Shown here: piece after piece, positions 6,309-11,592 of the stretch
Numbering within the stretch: the first letter of the stretch is position 1
Layout of the letters: every line of letters begins with the position of its first letter
Source of the DNA: Gammaproteobacteria bacterium
GTDB lineage: Bacteria; Pseudomonadota; Gammaproteobacteria; Steroidobacterales; Steroidobacteraceae
NCBI GenBank assembly: GCA_005877965.1
Contig: VBNP01000102.1
Coordinates: 1 to 11,592 of the forward strand
DNA length: 11,592 bases
Reading direction: 5' to 3'
Translations under genes and position numbers: made by a program
The notes under the pieces: model-generated
The model's database searches: none
Seen by the model: only the letters and a program-made list of their open reading frames with translations
Told to the model about the DNA's origin: nothing

Positions 6309-7265
6309 TCAGTAGCGCACCAGCGCCGAGCCCCAGGTAAAGCCGCCGCCGAAGGCTTCCAGCAGCAGCAGGTCGCCGCGCCTGATGCGCCCATCGCGCA
6401 CCGCGACATCCAGCGCCAGGGGCACTGACGCCGCGGAGGTGTTGCCGTGCTCCTGCACGGTGACGATCACCCGTTCCATGGGCATGTCGAGCTTGCGCGC
6501 CGTCGCCTGGATGATGCGGATGTTGGCCTGGTGGGGCACCAGCCAGTCCAGCGCGCTGCGGTCGAGTCCGTTGGCCGCCAGCGCCTCGTCAACCGCGCTG
6601 CCAAGCTTGGTGACGGCGACCTTGAAGACCTCGTTACCCGCCATGACGATCGCGAGCCGCGCGGCGAAACCCCGCGACACGCCGCTGCCGCAATACAACA
6701 GATCCTTGTATTGACCGTCGGAGTGCAGGTGGGTCGAGAGCACGCCGGGCGCGTCGCTCGGCTCGAGCACCACCGCGCCCGCGCCATCGGCGAACAGCAC
6801 CGCGGTGGAGCGATCGCTCCAGTCAGTGATGCGCGACAGGGTCTCTGCGCCGATCACCAGCGCGCGCCGCGCTTCGCCGCAGCGTATGTACTTGTCGGCG
6901 ATCGACAGCGCGTACATGAACCCGGCACAGGCGGTCTCGAGGCTGAACGCCGGCACGCCGCGACAGCCCAGGCGCTGCTGCAGCAGCGTGCCGCAGTTGG
7001 GAAACACCAGGTCCGGCGTGGTGGTGCCGAAAGCGATGAAGTCGACTTCGGCCGGTGCGACGCCGGCCGCCTCCAGGGCGCGGCGCGCGGCCTTTTCCGC
7101 CAGATCGACCGTCGTCTCGCCGTCGGCGGCGACGTGGCGGCGCTCGATGCCGGTGCGGCTGCGGATCCACTCATCGGTGGTATCGACCATCTTCTCCAGA
7201 TCGAAGTTGGTGATCACCTTCTCCGGCAGATGCGAGCCGGTGCCGGCGATACGCGAGTGAATCAA
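6309..7265 (-). CDS. fabH: FabH, beta-ketoacyl-ACP synthase III
   Basis: Condenses acetyl-CoA with malonyl-ACP to start fatty-acid elongation. The 318-residue product is close to E. coli FabH (317) and is homologous throughout (IAGTGSHLPEKVITN; DEWIRSRTGIERRH). The catalytic triad is complete: C113 in ETACAGF, H245 in VPHQANIR and N275 in EHGNTSA. The frame stays open upstream into plsX, but homology begins at IHSRIAGTG, so the start is TTG at 7265. This TTG overlaps the plsX stop as TTGA and has an AAGGGCGG-like site upstream, suggesting translational coupling. It is the last gene of yceD-rpmF-plsX-fabH; the fabD-fabG-acpP genes that follow in E. coli are absent, and the next gene is a convergent lipoprotein gene. 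The TTG start could keep output below that of plsX, which is inference. Confidence 0.95.
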   Translation of the reverse strand: MIHSRIAGTGSHLPEKVITNFDLEKMVDTTDEWIRSRTGIERRHVAADGETTVDLAEKAARRALEAAGVAPAEVDFIAFGTTTPDLVFPNCGTLLQQRLGCRGVPAFSLETACAGFMYALSIADKYIRCGEARRALVIGAETLSRITDWSDRSTAVLFADGAGAVVLEPSDAPGVLSTHLHSDGQYKDLLYCGSGVSRGFAARLAIVMAGNEVFKVAVTKLGSAVDEALAANGLDRSALDWLVPHQANIRIIQATARKLDMPMERVIVTVQEHGNTSAASVPLALDVAVRDGRIRRGDLLLLEAFGGGFTWGSALVRY

Positions 7266-8269
7266 TTGGCCGCCCTTTCCGCCAGTGCGTGCGCAATGTG
7301 CGCCGTGAGTCCGTGCCGTGCCGCGAGCGCGGCCGTACCGATCGCCCGCGCGAACGCGACACCGTCGGCTCGACCGTGGCTTTTTACCACGATCCCGGCA
7401 AGCCCCACCATGCACGCGCCGTTGTAGCGGCGCGGATCGAGCCCGGCCGCCGCGCGGCGCAGCACCGGGCCTGCGATGAGGCCGGCGAGGCGGTCGAGGA
7501 GCGAGGACTGGAACTCCTGGCGCATGCGATCGGCGATCAGGCCGGCGACGCCCTCCATGGTCTTCAACGCGACGTTGCCCGTAAAACCGTCGGTCACGAC
7601 GACGTCGACAGCGCCCGAGAAGATGTCATCGCCTTCCACGAAGCCCACGTAGTTCAGCCCGCTGCGCGTGAGCAGCGCGTGCGCCGCCTGCACCACCTCG
7701 TGTCCTTTCATGTCCTCCTCGCCGATGTTGAGCAGACCGATGCGTGGCGCCGCCAGGCCGTGCACGTCGCGGGCGATGATGGCGCCCATGGCGGCGAACT
7801 GCCGCAACTGCTCGGGTGTCGCCTTGGTGTTGGCGCCCAGATCGAGCATGTGCGTGTGACCGTGCGCGGCGGGGATCGCGGAGATGATGGCCGCGCGTTC
7901 CACGCCCGGCAGAGTTCCCAGCACGAAGTGCGCGATCGCGGTGAGCGCTCCGGTGTTGCCCGCGCTCACGCATGCGCAGGCGCGCCCGTCCTGCACCAGG
8001 TCGATCGCCACGCGCATCGAGGAGTCTTTCTTGCGACGGATCGCCTCGCGTGGCTTGTCCTCCATCGCCACGACCTGGGAGGCAGCCACCACGGTGGCGC
8101 GGTCGCGAACGGAGGCGGGCAGCGGCGCCAGGGCTGCGGTGAGCAGTTGCGGCTCCCCGACCAGCTGTGCGCGCAGCTGTGGATCGTCGCTCAGAGCGCG
8201 CAGCGCACCGGCAACGTACTCACGCGGCTCATGGTCGCCGCTCATCACATCGATTGCGATCGGCAGCAC
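7262..8269 (-). CDS. plsX: PlsX, phosphate acyltransferase
   Basis: Converts acyl-ACP and phosphate to acyl-phosphate, the donor for PlsY in phosphatidic acid synthesis; it is a peripheral cytoplasmic-membrane enzyme. The 335-residue length is normal. Motifs include the N-terminal IAIDVMSGDHEP (usually DxMGGD, here Ser for the first Gly), EDKPREAIRRKKDSSM, the AGNTGAL segment, MLDLGAN, IGLLNIGEEDMKGHE and the C-terminal TDGFTGNVALKTMEG. The start is GTG at 8269, giving VLPIAIDVMSGD; AAAGG is 5 nt upstream. It lies 36 bp after rpmF and overlaps the fabH start by 2 bp. The gene order yceD-rpmF-plsX-fabH is widespread and ties membrane lipid output to ribosome production. Confidence 0.95.
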   Translation of the reverse strand: MLPIAIDVMSGDHEPREYVAGALRALSDDPQLRAQLVGEPQLLTAALAPLPASVRDRATVVAASQVVAMEDKPREAIRRKKDSSMRVAIDLVQDGRACACVSAGNTGALTAIAHFVLGTLPGVERAAIISAIPAAHGHTHMLDLGANTKATPEQLRQFAAMGAIIARDVHGLAAPRIGLLNIGEEDMKGHEVVQAAHALLTRSGLNYVGFVEGDDIFSGAVDVVVTDGFTGNVALKTMEGVAGLIADRMRQEFQSSLLDRLAGLIAGPVLRRAAAGLDPRRYNGACMVGLAGIVVKSHGRADGVAFARAIGTAALAARHGLTAHIAHALAERAAN

Positions 8270-8305
8270 GCAGGCCTTTGAGTCGGCGCAGGGACCTGAG
8301 GGGAC

Positions 8306-8500
8306 TTATTCCTTGTCTTCGGTCGCGGTGCGCTTCTCGAGCACGCGCCGGCCCCGATAGAAACCATCCGGCGTGATCCGGTGGCGCAGATGCGTCTCAC
8401 CGGACTGCGGATCGGTCGACAGCGCCGGCTGGGCAAGGGCGGCGTGTGATCGGTGCATTCCGCGTCGCGAGGGCGTCTTGCGGCTCTTTTGAACAGCCAT
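8306..8500 (-). CDS. rpmF: 50S ribosomal protein L32
   Basis: A 64-residue basic protein of the large ribosomal subunit. It carries the L32 signature: MAVQKSRKTPSRRGMHRSH at the start and SGETHLRHRITPDGFYRGR later. It is slightly longer than E. coli L32 (57 residues) owing to a charged tail ending KRTATEDKE. It is the zinc-free type, with no Cys pairs. ATG 8500 has TAGGAG 8 nt upstream. It lies 29 bp downstream of yceD and 36 bp upstream of plsX in the same operon. Confidence 0.97.
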   Translation of the reverse strand: MAVQKSRKTPSRRGMHRSHAALAQPALSTDPQSGETHLRHRITPDGFYRGRRVLEKRTATEDKE

Positions 8501-8529
8501 GTGTCGGGCTCCTAACTCGATCCACTAAA

Positions 8530-9042
8530 CTAACGTTTCAACAGCTCGGCAAGGCGCGCGAACGGCTTGTGCGTCGCCTCGCCCACACGCTCCTGCACCA
8601 CGCCCGGCGCCGGCGCCGCCCGGCACTCCTCGCCCTCCCCGTGCAGGGGCACGATGGGCAGCGTCAGCAACATCTCTTCCGTGATGAGCTCGCCGAGGCT
8701 GATGCGACCACCGGGGGCGAGCATCGGCTCAAGATCCGCGGGCACCCGGCCGACATCCGTTTCCGAGGCGATCAGGCCCACCCGCACAACCGTGTCGACG
8801 GGCACCTGCATCGGCCTCAGGCAGCGCTGGCACTCGAGCGTGGCCACCCCGCTCACCGCGAGCTGCGCGACGGCGACGCTCGCCTCGCGCCTGAAGCTCA
8901 CGCGGCCGTGCACGCTGCCGGCCACGCTCGCGCGCTTCGAGCGCAAGCCGGAAAGCTCGGCGAGCGGGACAGCAAAGTCGACCTCGGCTCCGCCATCAGC
9001 CAGCCGGTCCACTTCGAGCGGCCTCGACCAGGGCGGCGACAT
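8530..9042 (-). CDS. yceD: YceD (DUF177) 23S rRNA accumulation protein
   Basis: A 170-residue DUF177/YceD protein (E. coli YceD has 173). The family is linked to 23S rRNA accumulation or processing and is nearly always beside rpmF. The signature is LECQRCLRPM with C71 and C74, followed by an acidic segment, ELITEEMLLTLPIVPLH, and a C-terminal KPFARLAELLKR that matches the E. coli end. ATG 9042 is chosen because the N-terminus (RPLEVDRLADGG...DFAVPLAEL) aligns with the family start. The frame stays open upstream, but a near-consensus promoter lies there. The predicted transcription start is only a few bases before the ATG, so the mRNA may be almost leaderless. A GTG at codon 11 is a less likely alternative. 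First gene of yceD-rpmF-plsX-fabH. Confidence 0.9.
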   Translation of the reverse strand: MSPPWSRPLEVDRLADGGAEVDFAVPLAELSGLRSKRASVAGSVHGRVSFRREASVAVAQLAVSGVATLECQRCLRPMQVPVDTVVRVGLIASETDVGRVPADLEPMLAPGGRISLGELITEEMLLTLPIVPLHGEGEECRAAPAPGVVQERVGEATHKPFARLAELLKR

Positions 9043-9051
9043 GGGGCGCGT

Positions 9052-9080
9052 ATAATAGGTAGCGACTCTCCCCAAGTCAA
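9052..9080 (-). promoter_or_regulatory. Sigma70 promoter of yceD-rpmF-plsX-fabH
   Basis: Minus strand TTGACT (9080-9075), a 17-bp spacer, and TATTAT (9057-9052): one mismatch from consensus in each hexamer. It is the best sigma70 match found in the window. Transcription should start near 9045, about 3 bases before the yceD ATG. The plus strand also reads TATAAT at 9051-9056, but without a good -35. Confidence 0.85.
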
Positions 9081-9111
9081 AATCGGATTTGGGGCTAAGC
9101 CATTGTTTCCA

Positions 9112-9696
9112 GTGATCTTGCCACCGCTGATCCTCGCTTCGACCTCCCCGTACCGTCGCGAACTGCTGGCGCGGCTGCGGTTGGCGTTCGAAGCGATGCC
9201 GCCCGGGGTGCCCGAGGAGCGCATCGACGCGCAGTCCCCCGCCGACCACGCGCTGCGGCTCGCGCTCGCGAAGGCGCAGGCCATCGCAGACAGGCACCCG
9301 GGCGCCCTCGTGATCGGTGCCGACCAGGTGGCCGCGGCGGGTGAGCGGTTGCTGGGCAAACCCGGTGACGCGGTGCGTTGCCGCGCGCAGCTGGCTTCCT
9401 TGAGTGGCAAGAGCGCTCGCTTCTACACCGCCTGCGCGGTGCTCGGGGTCGGCGCGGGCGTGCGCCTCGCCCACGTGGACACCACCACGGTCGTGTTTCG
9501 CTCGCTGACCGGGGAGGAGATCGAGCGCTACGTGGCGTGCGAGCAGCCGTACGACTGTGCCGGTGGCTTCAGGGTGGAGGCGCTCGGGATTGCGCTGTTC
9601 GAATGCATCGAGAGTCAGGATCCGACGGCGCTCATCGGGCTGCCGCTCATCTGGCTCGCGGGGGCGCTGCGCGGCGCCGGTTACCACTTGCCCTGA
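9112..9696 (+). CDS. yceF: Maf/YceF-type nucleotide pyrophosphatase
   Basis: A Maf-family nucleoside triphosphate pyrophosphatase. The YceF subfamily of E. coli prefers 7-methyl-GTP, suggesting removal of modified nucleotides. Motifs: LILASTSPYRRELL near the N-terminus, D71 in IGADQV (Gln after the Asp as in YceF, where YhdE-type Maf proteins have Thr), a GKP motif, YDCAGGFRVEALGIALFE and ALIGLPLIWL near the end. From GTG 9112 the product has 194 residues, the same as E. coli YceF. There is no ATG. TTG 9103 has a better-placed GGGG, and TTG 9118 gives the alignment-perfect start (x-P-P-L-I-L-A-S), so the start is uncertain by a few codons. It diverges from yceD and overlaps rluC by 50 bp at the 3' end. 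Confidence 0.9.
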   Translation: MILPPLILASTSPYRRELLARLRLAFEAMPPGVPEERIDAQSPADHALRLALAKAQAIADRHPGALVIGADQVAAAGERLLGKPGDAVRCRAQLASLSGKSARFYTACAVLGVGAGVRLAHVDTTTVVFRSLTGEEIERYVACEQPYDCAGGFRVEALGIALFECIESQDPTALIGLPLIWLAGALRGAGYHLP

Positions 9697-10696
9697 GCGA
9701 ACGGCCGGGTTTGGTGTGCCGCGATGCCAGCTCATCGAGCACCGCCGCCAGCTCCGGCGGCAACGGTGAGTTGACGCTGAACTCCCCGCCCTGCGGCCAC
9801 GCGAAGCTCACACTGTGCGCGTGCAGGAACATGCGGCCGAGGCCGAGCGCGCGCAGCTCGTCGTTGAACGCGGCATCGCCGTACTTTTCATCTCCCGCCA
9901 CCGGGTGTGCGGCGTGCTGCGCGTGCACGCGGATCTGGTGCGTGCGGCCCGTGCGCAGCGTGACCTCCACGAGCGTTGCCGTCCTGCCGAAGAACTGCAC
10001 CGGACGGAAATCGCTGACCGAGGGTTTGCCCGAAGCGCCCGCGCGCACCGTGCGCTCGCCTCCGCTGCGGGTATCGGTGCGCAATGGAACGTCGATGCGC
10101 TTGGCGCCGAGTTCCCACTTGCCGCGGACGAGGGCGAGGTAGCGCTTTTCGAAACCCTCCGTGCGCAGGAGCGCGTGCAGGCTGCGCAGCGTGCCCGCCT
10201 GGCGCGCGATGAGCAGACACCCACTGGTATCGCGGTCGAGGCGATGCACCAGTTCGAGGGAATCCTCGGGACGCAGGGCGCGCAGCGCCTCGATGACCCC
10301 GAAGCTCACCCCACTGCCGCCGTGGACCGCGATACCGGCGGGCTTGTCGAGCACCAGGAGCTTCTCGTCCTGGTAGATGATGGCCTTGCGGATACTCTGG
10401 CACAGCGGCTCCGAAGGCTTACCCGCCTGCGGCGGCGGCAGCACCCGTACGGGGGGGATGCGGATCCGGTCGTTAATCTGCAGCCGGGTCTCGGGGCCCG
10501 CGCGGCGGCCGTTCACCCGCACCTCGCCCTTGCGGATGACGCGGTACACGCGGCTGCGCGGCACTCCCCCCAGACGCTTGTGAACATAGTTATCGAGCCG
10601 CTGTCCGGCCTCCTGCAGGCTCACCTCTAAGTGCTGCACGTCGGTGCGCATCTCGCGTGGATTGGGCTCCGGCAAGGGGTCCTCAGCGTAAGGCAT
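9647..10696 (-). CDS. rluC: RluC, 23S rRNA pseudouridine synthase
   Basis: An RluA-family pseudouridine synthase; E. coli RluC modifies 23S rRNA U955, U2504 and U2580. From ATG 10696 it has 349 residues. An S4 RNA-binding domain (about 31-80: GQRLDNYVHKRLGGVPRS, RKGEVRVNGRR) is followed by the catalytic domain with AVHGGSGVSFGVIEALRALRP and HRLDRDTSG, catalytic D154, then TGRTHQIRVHAQ. This matches E. coli RluC rather than RluA or RluD. The C-terminus carries about 24 extra basic residues (RHTKPGRSLRASGNRRRAAP...) beyond the E. coli end, overlapping the convergent maf gene by 50 bp. The start is uncertain: ATG 10696 lacks a clear Shine-Dalgarno, ATG 10651 would give 334 residues, and a GTG at 10753 is unlikely. 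It diverges from rne, as in E. coli. Confidence 0.93.
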   Translation of the reverse strand: MPYAEDPLPEPNPREMRTDVQHLEVSLQEAGQRLDNYVHKRLGGVPRSRVYRVIRKGEVRVNGRRAGPETRLQINDRIRIPPVRVLPPPQAGKPSEPLCQSIRKAIIYQDEKLLVLDKPAGIAVHGGSGVSFGVIEALRALRPEDSLELVHRLDRDTSGCLLIARQAGTLRSLHALLRTEGFEKRYLALVRGKWELGAKRIDVPLRTDTRSGGERTVRAGASGKPSVSDFRPVQFFGRTATLVEVTLRTGRTHQIRVHAQHAAHPVAGDEKYGDAAFNDELRALGLGRMFLHAHSVSFAWPQGGEFSVNSPLPPELAAVLDELASRHTKPGRSLRASGNRRRAAPPRAR

Positions 10697-10725
10697 TGTT
10701 TCTACAACGGTCTGTCGAGTATACT
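10696..10725 (+). promoter_or_regulatory. Candidate rne promoter
   Basis: TTGTTT (10696-10701), an 18-bp spacer, and TATACT (10720-10725). The start would fall near 10732, giving a leader of about 330 nt, close to the 361-nt E. coli rne leader. The -10 sits in the palindrome GAGTATACTC (10717-10726), so the minus strand also shows TATACT, which could serve rluC, though its -35 is poor. The -35 overlaps the proposed rluC start codon. Confidence 0.5.
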
Positions 10726-10731
10726 CTGAGG

Positions 10732-11059
10732 GTCGTCCGCCAAGCGGACGCACCAGTGGTTGGCGGCAGTGGCCGCCGCCCGTTTAGTTGGACCTCCGAA
10801 TCGAGGCCATCGCATTGGGCCGACAAGATCGCGCCACCTGCGTCGAATCTCGCAAACCGAGACTTCCGCAGTTGGCGCCGTCGGTTGTTTCACCGAAGGT
10901 TTCCTTTCTGCACCGCCCCGATGAATGAGGCGGTCAGTGCCATGAATAACGAGACTCGCTCTCCTTTGTCAGGTTCAAGGAATCTTCGCAGCCGCGGACC
11001 CACGGTCCGGCGGCCTCCCGCCGCATGCTTGCCGGCCCCTCACCGCACAGTAGGGGCAC
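10732..11059 (+). promoter_or_regulatory. Long structured 5' leader of rne
   Basis: No credible gene was seen. Several hairpins can be read: GTCCG/CGGAC (10734-10748), GGCGGC-AGTG-GCCGCC (10762-10777), ACCGCC/GGCGGT (10912-10934), and a strong stem, GCCGCGGACC with GGTCCGGCGGC, around CAC (10991-11014, one bulge). None has a T-run, so they are not terminators. In E. coli the rne leader binds RNase E and mediates autoregulation through mRNA decay. A similar role is inferred from position, length and structure, not from a matched motif. Confidence 0.55.
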
Positions 11060-11592
11060 ATGAAGAGAATGCTAGTGAATGCAACTCAGGAAGAGGAGTT
11101 GCGCGTCGCTCTGGTTGATGGACAGAAACTGTTTGACCTGAGTATCGACCTACCTTCCCGCGAACAGAAAAAAGCCAACGTCTACAAGGCCCGTATCTCC
11201 CGCGTCGAGCCCTCGCTCGAAGCCTGCTTCGTCGATTACGGCGCCCAGCGCCACGGATTCCTGCCGCTGAAGGAAGTCTCCAAGGAGTACTTCCGCCAGC
11301 CCCCCCAGGGCGGACGGATGAACATCCGCGAGCTCCTGTCGGAGGGACAGGAAGTCATCGTTCAGGTGGAGAAGGAGGAGCGCGGCACCAAGGGCGCGGC
11401 GCTCACCACCTTCATCAGCCTCGCCGGGCGCTTCCTGGTGCTCATGCCGAACAACCCGCGCGCCGGCGGCGTCTCGCGCCGCATCGAGGGTGAGGACCGC
11501 GACCAGATGCGCGAGGTCATGAGCCAGCTGCAGATCCCGGAGGGCATGGGTGCCATCGTGCGTACCGCAGGCGTCGGCCGGTCGGTCGAGGA
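11060..11592 (+). CDS. rne: RNase E, N-terminal part, cut by the window edge
   Basis: Endoribonuclease E, the core of the gammaproteobacterial RNA degradosome, cleaving single-stranded AU-rich RNA in mRNA decay and in rRNA and tRNA processing. The 177 codons present match the E. coli N-terminus closely: MKRMLVNATQEEELRVALVDG, then EQKKANVYKARISRVEPSLEACFVDYGAQRHGFLPLKE (S1 domain from about residue 38), GQEVIVQVEKEERGTKGAALTTFISLAGR, and MPNNPRAGGVSRRIEG. The MKRML start and the S1 insert favour RNase E over RNase G. ATG 11060 has AGGGG 3 nt upstream. The catalytic DNase I-like domain and the degradosome scaffold lie beyond the window. The gene follows a structured leader of about 330 nt and diverges from rluC. 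Confidence 0.96.
   Translation, partial: MKRMLVNATQEEELRVALVDGQKLFDLSIDLPSREQKKANVYKARISRVEPSLEACFVDYGAQRHGFLPLKEVSKEYFRQPPQGGRMNIRELLSEGQEVIVQVEKEERGTKGAALTTFISLAGRFLVLMPNNPRAGGVSRRIEGEDRDQMREVMSQLQIPEGMGAIVRTAGVGRSVE

Noticed and set aside
6447..8281. Plus-strand frames opposite fabH and plsX (6447-7427 and 7289-8281)
   Set aside because: Shadows of conserved fabH and plsX; no recognisable domain.
8446..9111. Upstream extension of the maf frame to an ATG at 8446
   Set aside because: It runs antisense through rpmF and yceD, and Maf homology begins only at about 9118.
10956..10995. T-loop-like GGTTCAAGG suggesting a tRNA
   Set aside because: No acceptor, D-arm or anticodon stem can be built around it.
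10921..11118. Possible leader peptide gene starting MNEAVSAMNNETRS in the rne leader
   Set aside because: It lacks a ribosome-binding site, runs out of frame into rne, and its composition looks non-coding.

Overview
The window is about 11.6 kb of GC-rich, tightly packed bacterial chromosome. It looks gammaproteobacterial. RNase E, RluC, L32, PlsX, FabH and the YceF-type Maf protein all resemble their E. coli counterparts, and the order rne / rluC / yceF / yceD-rpmF-plsX-fabH matches E. coli. A lexA-imuA-imuB-dnaE2 cassette, absent from E. coli, points to a non-enteric high-GC lineage, perhaps near Xanthomonadales, Steroidobacterales or Ectothiorhodospiraceae. That placement is inference.

Positions 1-5620, minus strand: an SOS mutagenesis operon in the order lexA, imuA, imuB, dnaE2, with dnaE2 running off the left edge. 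A sigma70-like promoter ahead of lexA carries two adjacent E. coli-type LexA boxes (CTGT-N8-ACAG and CTGT-N8-CCAG). DNA damage should lead to LexA self-cleavage and expression of the ImuA/ImuB/DnaE2 translesion machinery. No second LexA box was found inside the cassette. A 94-bp palindromic element with perfect 20-bp inverted ends lies between imuB and dnaE2, and a 12-bp palindrome covers the GTG start of dnaE2.

Positions 5604-6293: an intergenic stretch with short repeats, then a small plus-strand Lpp/OprI-like outer-membrane lipoprotein gene and a strong intrinsic terminator.

Positions 6309-9080, minus strand: yceD-rpmF-plsX-fabH, linking 23S rRNA/ribosome biogenesis with phospholipid and fatty-acid initiation. 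A near-consensus promoter (TTGACT-17-TATTAT) sits just upstream of yceD. The usual downstream fabD-fabG-acpP genes are not here.

Positions 9112-11592: maf/yceF (plus) and rluC (minus) converge and overlap by 50 bp. rluC diverges from rne (plus, cut by the right edge) across a leader of about 360 bp with several hairpins, similar in layout to the autoregulated rne leader of E. coli. No tRNA, rRNA, CRISPR array, transposase or prophage gene was seen.
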